A DNA stretch of 64,000 bases from Symbiodinium kawagutii (Eukaryota; Sar; Dinophyceae; Suessiales; Symbiodiniaceae), in assembly GCA_009767595.1 (NCBI GenBank), contig VSDK01011249.1:21662-85661 (forward strand), given 5' to 3'. Below are positions 22,702-33,908 of this stretch, piece by piece. The translations under genes and the position numbers were made by a program. Every line of letters begins with the position of its first letter. Position 1 is the stretch's first letter. The notes below the pieces were generated by a model. That model ran no database searches. It was not told the origin of the DNA and was given only the letters and a program-made list of their open reading frames with translations.

Positions 22702-24391
22702 TGTTGACCCGGGCCCCAGGCCCCGCCCCCCCGCAACTGTGGAACCAAAAATGGCCCCATACGAGTGGCATCTCAGGTTCGCTCTTGCGTCAATTCAGCT
22801 CGCACAGCCCACATGTAGCTGCAATGTGACCGTGCCTTCAAACATGGACCCAACACTGACATCGATAGATCTCAACTCTTTGATGGCCCCAGGGGCATGT
22901 CATGCAGTTGGACCCGGTGACATCATCTTTTTCGGAGGCAGCCAACGAGCGGTTGATCAAATGGCCCGAGCGCCCTCGAGCGCTCACATTGACTGCGGAC
23001 TCTCTCTCAGTTCTGAGACTGCCTGGCGCACGGATGCGCACGGACTGGGAAGATTCAAACTGGATCTACAACGGCATCTCTTCTGAGCATCCCAAGCATG
23101 GATAGATAGAATAGTTAAAGCCCAAATTGTAGACATCAAGCCTTCCCAACATGAACAAAATACCGAAGTCAAGCTCTTTTATCTTTCTCATTCTTTCTCT
23201 AGGTTTACCGGTGCTTTGTTTCAAGATTTTCAAGGCAGCGCGCCGAACATCCTCACGGCTTCGCACGGCAACTCACTTTTTGGCTGCGGCAATTGGCAAA
23301 GTGACTGTCCCACAATTCGAGTCTCACAGGCCAACAGTACCGAGCTACGTGCGTGGTGAAAGGTCAGAAGAAGGAAAGTCATCCAGCCCTCATCTCTGAA
23401 CCTGTCCCTACCTTGAGAGTGACATCAGTTCAACCTACATCTGCGTGGATGAAGTGGGGACACCAAGGTATCATGGTTCCGCATTGCCCAAGTGGTTGGT
23501 TGGGATCGCTCAAAGACGTCATGTCGCACAGGTTGATGTTGACACCGCTTCTCTGGCTGGGTTGGCATTCCGGAGACCCAATGGTAGCATCGGCAATAAA
23601 ACAACCAGGTACACCGCCACACTGCGTGTTTTCACACAGGCGGGAGCTAACGTCTTACACTGCACGCCCATGTGCTTAAAGCATTCCTCAAGTCTCTTCT
23701 AAGCATTCAATCAAGGGCCCAAATGATCCCAAAGGCATCAATTACAGGGTGATACTTCCTGTGACAAACACAACAGGCGAACAGATTCATGAGCGTTAAC
23801 CATCTTTCGTCAGCCTTTCAATTGAGACTGCGAAGCTTGCACTAGGTACTGACTTTCTGACAGCACCGTTTCTCAATAGCCGGTGTCGAGCGATTTATGC
23901 TGCTGCATTGGTAAACACAAACATCTGCAAAAAAAACAGGCAAAAAACATGGCAGCTTCGATTAGTCAACTTCCATCGCTGCGGTCCATCGCGTTTCATT
24001 CCAATGCTTCGTTCCACATCACTAAGGAAATCAGCTGCGACACCAATTAGGAAGATCACCGAAGTCATTGGAACCAGCGAGGGATAAGGTCTTGCACCTC
24101 CCCCCTCCGTTCCACCCCCATGGGCTGCCCGGGTTCCAGTGCACCGTCGCACTGGCCACCGGTAGCTTGTCACCGCTCAGCTGCTGTCTCCCCAGAACAG
24201 GTCCGATTTGAAGTAGATCTTATAGGTGGCCTAAGGCAGTGGCCTATCAGGAAATTTCTGCTTGACATGTCATGATTCATCGTGATTCATCATGAGGTCA
24301 TTTCATCTGATTAGATCTTCTGACCTGGTACCCGGGACCTATGTGAATATTTGGCGCATACCCCAGTTGCCACTTGTCTATGAATGGCTAC

Positions 24392-24401
24392 TATCTATCT
24401 C

Positions 24402-24460
<59 letters not shown>

Positions 24461-24572
24461 CTCTCTCTCACTCTCTTTCGCTGGGCTTGGCTGTCCACAG
24501 CCTCACAGAGATCTATCTACCTACCTACCTACCTATCTATCAATCTATCTATTTGTGTGTGTGTGTGTGAAC
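24392..24572. repeat. Compound microsatellite (CTGT)n(CT)n(CTAC)n(GT)n
   Basis: Adjacent tetranucleotide and dinucleotide tracts: CTGT 24400-24455, CT 24457-24475, CTAC/CTAT 24512-24552, GT 24555-24570. Confidence 0.95.
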
Positions 24573-25121
24573 TTTCTTGGGAGTGCTGCTAGTATGACAT
24601 GCGGGAGTTTGGCTTTGCGGTCGAGATGCCGACTCCCTCCTCTTGCATGCTTGTCGTAGCCGTCTGTTCTTCACACAAATGCCGCCATCTGTCACCATGT
24701 CCATCTTCACTGTGGCATAATACCACACCTTTCGGGCTGAACAAGATGAAGCAGCAATGGAAATAAGCCACATGTGCATGCAAGTAAGGTTGAGGTTTAC
24801 CATGTACAGATATATGAGACCATATAGCCTCACTCATCGAGTAACGACTCACGGTTGATCCTAAACAACAACCCTCCCCTTCACAAGCACTATCATTGGG
24901 AGTAGTTCAGCCAGCCTTGAGCATTGTAGACCAGTTGTCTTGAAAAATGATATATAAATCATCATACCATTATGCAGAAATCCAGATTGGCCGGAACAGG
25001 TCCCAACCTCCTCCCCTCATGAAGCCCTCACCAATGAAATCCAATGAATAGAAATGAACAGAATGGCCCCGATTGGAAGGTGCATCTACTCTGTTTCGGT
25101 GTCTCGCTGCATCTCCGTCAG

Positions 25122-25188
25122 GAAACTGCAGCTAGCACGGTGTTGAAGGCCAGCTCGGCATTTTCCAGGCCCTGACGGAGGCTGAGAC
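25122..25188 (-). CDS. Possible terminal exon, unknown
   Basis: After 'CATTGTCTCAG' one frame reads 'LRQGLENAELAFNTVLAAVS' and stops. Coding-like composition only. Confidence 0.3.
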
Positions 25189-25483
25189 AATGCGAAGATG
25201 CACAGATCGTTCCACTGGGTTCTCCATGCGTTGGTTGGGCAGTAGGACTGAATTCGGGGTGTTGGCGACATCACGAAAAATTGTACCCCACAAGCAGGGT
25301 TTAGACACGTGCTTCTGAATTGGCAATTGGTCCTTGGAATTGTTGGAAGAAGTTCTTGGCACGAGTACCAAAGTGGAAAATGAAAAAAGGACGGGATGTT
25401 CCAAAAATATCAAACATTTTCGCAACATGAAAAAAGTGGAAAATGAACAAAAACTGATGTGTTGGGATGTTTGATATAGTCAG

Positions 25484-25608
25484 GAGGGTCCACTAACGAC
25501 CCGTGGAGAGGCACTCTCGTCACTATGCAACCGCAAGTGGCCACCAGGCACCTTAGGCTCCTCCTCCAAGAATGCCTGGAGGCCAGCCAGCTGTCGAGCA
25601 TGATGCAA
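25484..25608 (-). CDS. Possible terminal exon, unknown
   Basis: After 'GATTGGCAG' the frame reads 'LHHARQLAGLQAFLEEEP' then 'KVPGGHLRLHSDESASPRVV' and stops at TGA. No family recognised. Confidence 0.35.
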
Positions 25609-26290
25609 CTGCCAATCCTAACACGAGGACGCCGGAGCCGTCCCAGAGTGAGATCCCAACAATCAATGGGTACAGTTGGTATCCTGTCTGGACATCCAAG
25701 TTCTCAAAGAGATGATGTGTGGACGCCCACCTTTTGACAATTGGCATGTTCTGCCGGGCCATGGGCCACACAAATTGATCATGTTGAAACATGTGAACGA
25801 TGACTTTGGGACAATACGTTGTGCCACACCATGCACCTTGGTATCTGGCGAAACCAATCTTTACCTATCCCAGTTGCACCATTCTGTATCATCATCAATC
25901 CATTCCAATCCTATTAGTCGCTGATACCCTGAATCTGTTTCCTCCAAGCTTGGGCTGGAATGTAACAATGGCAATGTCCCAAGAAGAACTTCCTCTTCCA
26001 AATCCACTTTGGAGGGGGAATATGTTGACTCTCAGGGGATCCCGAAAATTGTGCTTGGCATAGGTTGGTTGCGCCTTAAGGTATGTGAGGGCTTCCAATC
26101 AGTGACACCCAACTGCATCACATTCATCAAGTACGGAAGCTGACAAATTGGATTGCACAAACGGCCCTTTACCTGTGGGATGTTAAGCATGAGGATGATG
26201 CTGTTCTTAGGTATGGTCACCAACCCCTCTGAAGCCGGTAGCATAACCTGGTGACCCAACCATCCCAACCAGGGTAGCTCTTGGTGCATC

Positions 26291-26374
26291 GCTACGGTCG
26301 AAGCACCGTTTCTGGTGCTTCCGTCTCTTTGGATCGCTTGAGTTCGCGTAGCTCCTTCTGGCACTCCTGGGACT
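26291..26374 (-). CDS. Possible terminal exon, unknown
   Basis: After 'TCCCTTGTAG' the frame reads 'SQECQKELRELKRSKETEAP' then 'ETVLRP' and stops. It is charged and helical. Confidence 0.35.
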
Positions 26375-26675
26375 ACAAGGGACATTTGGCCCAGGGCTGA
26401 CGGCCATCCGGTGGCAATCAATTGTGAGTCCTGTTCAACCAGCAGGAGGCAACCAATTGATGGGTTCTTGAAATCATCCCCCGATGCCATCGCCAGTGTG
26501 GTCTTTATCAATGTCAATGTTGACAGTTTTTGTTTGAAACATTGCCTTGAGAATCCTCTAGGCTATTTTCAGAATGGCAACGACAGCCATGGGCCCAAAT
26601 CCCATTTTTAGAAGGTTGTAGCAAGTAAGGCCTGGAATCCAAATCATTTTCTCAGCCAGTGCCAAAACCTGGTTC

Positions 26676-26727
26676 AGATAGCTGAAACAAACACACGATG
26701 CCTGCACCACATCGTCAAAGTCACGCT
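26676..26727 (-). CDS. Possible short exon, unknown
   Basis: Flanked by 'CCCTTAG' and 'AACCAG|GTTTTG'. It reads 'LQRDFDDVVQASCVCFSY' then 'LNQ'. It may belong with the terminal exon at 26291-26374. Confidence 0.35.
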
Positions 26728-26764
26728 GCAACCTAAGGGTCGGCAGGTCAACAGAAATGCCCAA

Positions 26765-27840
26765 ACTTCCAAAGAATCACAAGCTGCCAGGAATTGGGAA
26801 TTCGCTTTCTGTGGACATCTTGGATCGTTGTGGATTTGGAAGGCATGGCAAACCTTTCGCGATTCTACTGGTCAGGGAATTCCGTGGTGGATGATGATGG
26901 GCCCTTGAATCCTCGTTGCCAAGGAGTTCCCATGGAGCCAACAACCTACCAATTCTGATCAGCCAATGTTGTTTGTCAGTGGGTCACTCGTTACGCAACA
27001 CAGGCTTCGATTTTCTGTTCCGGTTTCCCCTCCCTTAAGCAATCGACTCATCAAATGCCGAACACAGCTCGCGGATAAATCTGCACACGTCATACTCCTC
27101 GGTCAGAGGGGACCCCATTGATCCCAAGATGCCCCGCGGGGTGAAACACCAAAGACCGCCGAAGACCCTAGGGGAGTTCTGGATAGTCCTGTAGGACCCA
27201 AGAGACGAATTACCAATATGGAGGGCATCTCAGCCTATTGCATCAGGTGATGTCAGGTGGGTCTCACACCGCTTGGTACATCTCATTTCCATCGAAACAC
27301 CCAACAGCAACGTGCTTCGTTTTTGTATATGAGGTTACTCCATGATATCAAGCGGCATAAACAGCTTTAAATAAACATTACTGACTACATAGATACTCAC
27401 TTATTCACTCAAATACGTGTTGCGAGCAACAACTACAACCTTTCGCAAGCAAAAGTTCTTTTGAGTCCTCCTCAACCTATGAGGACTGCACTAGCGCCAG
27501 GGCACATGGCCAGCGCGGAAGGCATCACCGCAGGGTCCAGACACTGCAGCCTGGCACGGCAGGGAGGGGGGCTGCCTCTGGCAGTTCTACTGAGAGGCTG
27601 CAGAGATTCACAGGAAAATCAGACCAAACGAGCCCATGATATGGGGCGAACGGCCTGATAAAAGCAAAAACAATGCCTGCATGTGTGTATTCATAGATCT
27701 GCTATAGATCTGCTATATTGCACCAGGTTGAACTAGACTGTACTATATTGAGTTTTTGGAGGGTTTTTTGCCATCATAGCCCGGGCCAAACTGGACATAC
27801 ATTGTGGGTAATGGGAAACAAGATGTGAATTGATCGTGAA
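26765..27840. other. Intergenic stretch
   Basis: No coding signal I would support; it separates the kinase-like gene from the exons at 26.3-26.7 kb. Confidence 0.4.
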
Positions 27841-27849
27841 CTTTCGTGG

Positions 27850-29790
27850 AAAAACATTCAATCATTGAACCGCCTGATCTATCAACAGCAACGCTCCAAG
27901 CAGGGGCCTTGCTGGCAGAGCGTCCGAAGTCGATTAATTGAACCTTGGTGACGGTGATGGCTGAACTCGCCACATCAACCACCAGCTTGGCGCAGCTTGG
28001 TGGAGCATGGCATAGCTGAGCCAAGGTGCCATTGGCTTCTTGTCGGCATCTTTCCTGATCCACATGTCTCCGGAATTCCGTCATATGGCACACGTGTGCC
28101 GGACTCCCGGCAAACAACTCTTGGAGGCCAAACTTCATGTTGTGATGTGAAAGCTTGTCGTGACTCTGAAGCATCATCTCTTATCAGTACTGTCAGACTA
28201 CGGATTGCCCAGTTCTCCCAACCATTCCAATAGGGCAGGGAGTCGTTGAGAAGCCCTACCATCACCACCGAGCAGCACTCCAATGTTGTGTAGATGAAGG
28301 TCACCTCAACGCCACCAGTGGTGGTTGACTGATGCTTGGCGATGAATTAATGATGATTAGCAGGTGAGGATGATGGCTGATTGTCGTGCGATTGCTAGCT
28401 GCCACCCTTACAAAGGCTGCTGATGGCTTCTGCATCTCTTGCTAGACTTCTTGGAAAACTGTCTTGGTCCCGCCATCTTTTCCCCTCCAAATAGCTAACA
28501 ATCGCAAGCCCTTTGAAAAAAGGTCATCCAGTGATTCATTGCCAGCCAGTGGACCGTGAACGAGGCCCTTGTCATGCATCGATTGCAAAGCTGCCACCAC
28601 TGCCGAGCCAATCCTGGGCCCCCCCCGGAGCAATTCTCCAAGGAATCTCCGTGTTTGTTGATCAGCTAACTTGAGAAGCACTGAACATCAGATCATGGTA
28701 CAGTACATCATCGCTATTCATCACTTATCATGCGTTTTCATCATGGTCAAATGATGGTCAGTAATGTCAGATATTCGTAAGTGTGGGCTGTACTAACTAA
28801 AAACGCATGAGCAATTACCAACTACACATTCATCTGACTAGCTACACTTGTTATCATCATGATATCGGTTGTCATCCGCGGGTTTCCCCTCGCCTCTGCG
28901 CATTCATCTCCTCAGGCGGTGCCAAACCATGACGCAAGCCACGCCAAGTCTTGGCCTGAGAGGTTTGATCTCTTGACGAGGGAAGCAAGCATGGAAACAT
29001 CAGATGTTAGATCTGTTACTGTAGATGCTATTGCTTAGAGGATTGCTTATTGTTGCTATGTGTGTTATTATGATTTATTCTTATCACTATTAGTATTGTT
29101 GCTTATCACTGCTCCTGTTCTCAAGGTACAGTATATGATCTGTCCTCTCAAGGGTTCTGTCCTTGATCAAACAAGGCTTACAACCATTGAGAGATACAGA
29201 TTTGCTCACTCGAAATGCCAAGGCACACACAGCAAGCCATGTAGAGTGTGGGTAATGGGCTCCATTCGAATGCAGTAGAGATCGCCACCAGGTACACTGC
29301 AGGGACCATTTAAGGACAATGGTGCAGGACCCAGCTGAGCTTGAGCAAACACCCGGCAAAGCTCATACTCCTTTTGGGCGAAATCATCCAGCATCACTTT
29401 CACAACTTCTCCTGTCTCCTGAGACCGCAACGAATGAAGCGCAAGTGAGCATGTCGTGTGGCACAGAATCTTGCTTTCAAGACACTGCGTCTTGCTTAAA
29501 TATTAAGAAATATGATTATTTGCCATGCGTGGATATCCCTAATGATGCATCTGCTGCACCAGATATGCCTAAGTGCTTTACCCAAAGAGGTTTCAAGACC
29601 TGACTTGATCTCCAGCTAGGGACCTGACCTCCTCCAGAAAGACAATGCCGATAAAGCCGCTGCCCAAAACGCGCAGAGCACCCGTGGGGCAAAGCAACGA
29701 GGACGGGGACAACGAGGCCACGGCACGAACTGGATCGAAAGCATGCTCTTCCATCCTTAGCCGAGCTGAGGCAATCACTTAAGGTACATT
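27850..29790 (-). CDS. Split protein-kinase-like gene
   Basis: Four minus-strand exons carry kinase-fold landmarks in order. 29629-29790 has the Gly-rich loop 'ALRVLGSGFIGIVFLEE'. About 29230-29418 has beta-3 'ETGEVVKVML' and a helix-C-like 'FAQKEYELCRVFAQAQLGPA'. About 28470-28667 has 'AALQSMHDKGLVHG'. About 27860-27990 has 'KVQLIDFGRS', the DFG motif. The first two join in phase 0 (FLEE|ETGEVVKV). The catalytic loop reads H-G-P in the open frame where H-G/R-D is expected, but a possible donor (CACG|GTCCAC) lies exactly there, so the Asp may be on another exon. Substrate and family are unknown. C-terminal lobe exons were not found. Confidence 0.6.
27860..27990 (-). CDS. Kinase exon: DFG motif
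   Basis: Reads 'SAITVTKVQLIDFGRSAS'. The Asp of DFG, which binds Mg, is intact. Both limits are uncertain. Confidence 0.5.
28470..28667 (-). CDS. Kinase exon: helix E and catalytic-loop start
   Basis: Reads 'RIGSAVVAALQSMHDKGLVH' then G, matching 'al..mH..glvHgD'. Beyond this the frame gives P-L-A-G-N, or the exon ends at CACG|GTCC. Confidence 0.5.
29230..29418 (-). CDS. Kinase exon: beta-3 Lys and helix C
   Basis: Acceptor 'CGGTCTCAG'. It begins 'ETGEVVKVMLDDFAQKEYEL' with the ATP-binding Lys in VVKV and a Glu-rich helix C. It ends in a hinge-like 'LYCIRMEPITHTL'. The 3' limit is approximate. Confidence 0.55.
29629..29790 (-). CDS. Kinase exon: glycine-rich loop
   Basis: Contains G-S-G-F-I-G-I-V (GxGxxGxV). 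Donor GAGGAG|GTCAGG. The upstream limit is approximate. Confidence 0.55.
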
Positions 29791-30011
29791 CGAATCCCCT
29801 TTGGAAAAACGTCCTTGGAAAATTCCCGGGGGGAATACAATTCGATACTGACTCACTTCGAGCTGGCACAGGTAGGATGCACTGTCATCATGTCACCTTG
29901 GCATACCCCTGATGTCTCCTGATCTCATTGATCTGAGACCTTCCCCAACAATGCGGCTTTTTCCACGTAAGAAGCGCAAGTCGATTTGGTCGGCCGCCAG
30001 CCCCAAGCGGA

Positions 30012-30887
30012 TTATGGCGGGGTCAGCATCCAGCCATCATCATGAGGAAGCCCAACCTGCAGCTGACGTTGATAGACATCTCCAGGCGGCTGCTGTGAAG
30101 CCAGTGCCACAGGTGTCACCCCGAAACGCAGGAGCAGCTGTAAGTCCTGCGCTGCCTGCGCTCCTCCATCCTCCAAGATACAAAAGTTGGGCTGTTGATA
30201 AAGCACACGAGCAATGCCCAGTCTTTGCTGCTCATCGCGTGTGAGAACTTCTGGCCAAGACTTGCGGGCGAACCAACCATCTGATTCCCGGGTCAGGAGA
30301 TGATCCAAGCCCGTAGCCTTCAAACACTGACGCATCCGATGTAGTTGCGGAAGGGCCTCAGCTGAACCGGCCTCACCAGCAATTTCACAGTGCAACTCGA
30401 TGCCTCCAATGACGCGGTCTTGTGGTCTGGCCACGGCTTTGATGGTATCTTCAAAGGTACTGAAATGGATCAGTCCCTTGCGATCAGCACCTTCAGCTAC
30501 GACCTGGCAGTTTGCAGCCCCCAGTCGCACAAAGTGTTGTCGCAGCTCAACTTCAGTGATGCGTTCATCGGGCAAGGGCACATGCACCGTGAAGGGGGCA
30601 TGGGATGGAAGTCGCAACAGCAAAGGGTATGCCAGCTGGGCAAGCAACCTGCAATGGGCTGGCACGTATGGCTCCTTGGTTACCACCATGATGGTTTGCC
30701 GGGGGAACCAGGTTGACCTGGTCATGCCCAGCAATAATTGCAACATGGGCCTGGAAAATCCACTGGGACCCAAAATGAGCAGTGGCTGCTTCGGAACCAA
30801 ATCAAAGCAAAGCCCGTGCGCAAGTTCTACGCCGTCTTCGGTTCGCAGCTCCTCACAGGGTCCCGATGTGACACCGCTTGATGGAAT
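30012..30887 (-). CDS. ABC ATPase-domain exon with RRM-like insertion
   Basis: One uninterrupted frame. It starts 'GVTSGPCEELRTEDGVELAH' and reaches a Walker A-like loop G-P-S-G-F-S-R-P (Lys and Ser/Thr lost). 'KEPYVPAHCRLLAQLAYPL' matches the ABCD 'rPYlP.GtlrdQLiYP'. Next comes an RRM-like block (30378-30593): RNP2-like 'TVHVPL', helix 'ITEVELRQHF', RNP1-like 'KGLIHFST' and 'GGIELHCEIA'. The ABC fold resumes with 'SWPEVLTRDEQQRLGIAR' (signature altered), 'FCILED' (Walker B acidic pair swapped to E-D) and a C-terminal switch region with no His. The whole runs to TAA with no splice signal needed. Confidence 0.75.
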   Translation of the reverse strand: MPSSGVTSGPCEELRTEDGVELAHGLCFDLVPKQPLLILGPSGFSRPMLQLLLGMTRSTWFPRQTIMVVTKEPYVPAHCRLLAQLAYPLLLRLPSHAPFTVHVPLPDERITEVELRQHFVRLGAANCQVVAEGADRKGLIHFSTFEDTIKAVARPQDRVIGGIELHCEIAGEAGSAEALPQLHRMRQCLKATGLDHLLTRESDGWFARKSWPEVLTRDEQQRLGIARVLYQQPNFCILEDGGAQAAQDLQLLLRFGVTPVALASQQPPGDVYQRQLQVGLPHDDGWMLTPP

Positions 30888-32125
30888 CTACTATGGACTC
30901 AGTAATCGGTGGAAATCGTTTGAACAGGTCCTCAAACCAAACACTCGGATTCGTCACTCTTGGAATTGAGAGTCCTAAGTCCTAACTCCTACCTGATCAG
31001 ACTTTCTATCTTTTTTGGGAGGTGAGCAGCCACATGTGGAAAGCAAATAAAAGATAATAAAAGAGCCCTCTGCTCTGCTTCCTCCTCAGAAAAGTGCAGC
31101 ACATCAGTCTGAGGTGACGGAGGTAGCTCAGTATGCTCAGTGGTTTCCACGGTCGGTTTTCGAGCCTCCACGGCCATGACCAGCTCCAAACAGCGCAGAC
31201 ATTGCGAATCGAGGCGAACAGCTTTGTCCACACACTTGGAGAGCTGCTGCACTGCAATGACGCTCGTTTGCATCATCCGATCCAGCAGAAAAGCATCAGC
31301 CAAATCGGCACCGGTAGCTACCTTGCAGGACAGCAAACGAAGGACCCAAGAGGGCAGCTGCTGGAAATCTCCCAGCGTCAGGGCTAAGCGATGGAAAGCA
31401 CCCCAGAAAGGGAGCTCCATGTCTCCCTCAATCAGCAACTCAAACTGATCCTCCAGATCTTTGTCGGCCGGAGATCTGAATCTCCTCTCCTGCATTTCCC
31501 ACGGATCACAGCATTGAAGCAGCCTCAACAAAAAGAAATGCGCCACAAAGAGCAGCGACCAAGCATGCAAGTTCCGCACCAGTGCAGGCGCCAAGAAAAC
31601 CAATTGTGCCGCAGCCAGCAGAGCTTCACACGCGCCAGAGCCAAGTCCCTCGAACAAATATTGGATTTCGGCGAGGCGGTGCATTGGCTCAGACACCTCA
31701 TTCAAGAAATGCGGAGGGTCATGACGCCCATGGATCAAACCAATGTGTGGGGTTGAGATCAAGCTGCTCTCACTGAAAAATGGGGTCGCATATCCCCTCA
31801 TCCGTAGCTCCTCTGAAATTCAAAGGGTTGACTAATATTTGAGATACTTGACTTTCTGATCTTGGGCTGAGAGTTTCGCAAGCCAAGATGGATTATTCGG
31901 AATCAAAGGTTTCTCTCTCTGATTAAGAAAACACCATTTGCGACTGTTTTGCCAACTGCCCCCCCCCCATCTTGGAAAACTCCTATTCCTTCCGCTTCTC
32001 TTCCAGGACAAAACAAGACAAGCAGTCACTAAAGCATCAAAACCAAAAAACCGACGGTGAATATGGATTTCAACTGCATCAATGATGATCCTGACTATTG
32101 TGATGATGATGGCGATGATGATGGC

Positions 32126-32189
<64 letters not shown>

Positions 32190-32229
32190 CTGGTGGTGGT
32201 GATGATGATGATGATGATGCTGGTGGTGG

Positions 32230-32261
<32 letters not shown>

Positions 32262-33869
32262 CTGATGGTGGTGATGATGATGATGCTACTGGTGATGATG
32301 CTGGTGATGATGATGATGATGATCATGGTGATGGTGATGGTGATGGTGATGGTGGATGGTCATGGTGATGGTGATGGTGATGGTGATGGATGGTCATGGT
32401 GATGGTGATGGTGACGGTGATGGTGATGATGATGGTGATGGTGATGGTGATGGTGATGGTGATGATGATGATGATGATGATGCTGCTGGTGATGATGCTG
32501 GTGATGATGATGCTGGTGATGATGATGATGCTGGTGATGATGATGCTGGTGATGATGATGATGCTGGTGATGATGATGCTGGTGATGATGATGATGCTGG
32601 TGATGATGATGCTGGTGATGATGATGATGCTGGTGATGATGATGCTGGTGATGATGATGATGCTGGTGATGATGATGCTGGTGATGATGATGATGCTGGT
32701 GATGATGATGCTGGTGATGATGATGATGCTGGTGATGATGATGCTGGTGATGATGATGATGCTGGTGATGATGATGCTGGTGATGATGATGATGCTGGTG
32801 ATGATGATGCTGGTGATGATGATGATGCTGGTGATGATGATGCTGGTGATGATGATGATGCTGGTGATGATGATGCTGGTGATGATGATGATGCTGGTGA
32901 TGATGATGCTGGTGATGATGATGATGCTGGTGATGATGATGCTGGTGATGATGATGATGCTGGTGATGATGATGCTGGTGATGATGATGATGCTGGTGAT
33001 GATGATGCTGGTGATGATGATGATGCTGGTGATGATGATGCTGGTGATGATGATGATGCTGGTGATGATGATGCTGGTGATGATGATGATGCTGGTGATG
33101 ATGATGCTGGTGATGATGATGATGCTGGTGATGATGATGCTGGTGATGATGATGATGCTGGTGATGATGATGCTGGTGATGATGATGATGCTGGTGATGA
33201 TGATGCTGGTGATGATGATGATGCTGGTGATGATGATGCTGGTGATGATGATGATGCTGGTGATGATGATGCTGGTGATGATGATGATGCTGGTGATGAT
33301 GATGCTGGTGATGATGATGATGCTGGTGATGATGATGCTGGTGATGATGATGATGCTGGTGATGATGATGCTGGTGATGATGATGATGCTGGTGATGATG
33401 ATGCTGGTGATGATGATGATGCTGGTGATGATGATGCTGGTGATGATGATGATGCTGGTGATGATGATGCTGGTGATGATGATGATGCTGGTGATGATGA
33501 TGCTGGTGATGATGATGATGCTGGTGATGATGATGCTGGTGATGATGATGATGCTGGTGATGATGATGCTGGTGATGATGATGATGCTGGTGATGATGAT
33601 GCTGGTGATGATGATGATGCTGGTGATGATGATGCTGGTGATGATGATGATGCTGGTGATGATGATGCTGGTGATGATGATGATGCTGGTGATGATGATG
33701 CTGGTGATGATGATGATGCTGGTGATGATGATGCTGGTGATGATGATGATGCTGGTGATGATGATGCTGGTGATGATGATGATGCTGGTGATGATGATGC
33801 TGGTGATGATGATGATGCTGGTGATGATGATGCTGGTGATGATGATGATGCTGGTGATGATGATGCTGG

Positions 33870-33908
<39 letters not shown>

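Noticed and set aside
32503-33870. CRISPR-like regular array
   Set aside because: Repeats abut with no unique spacers and the window is eukaryotic.
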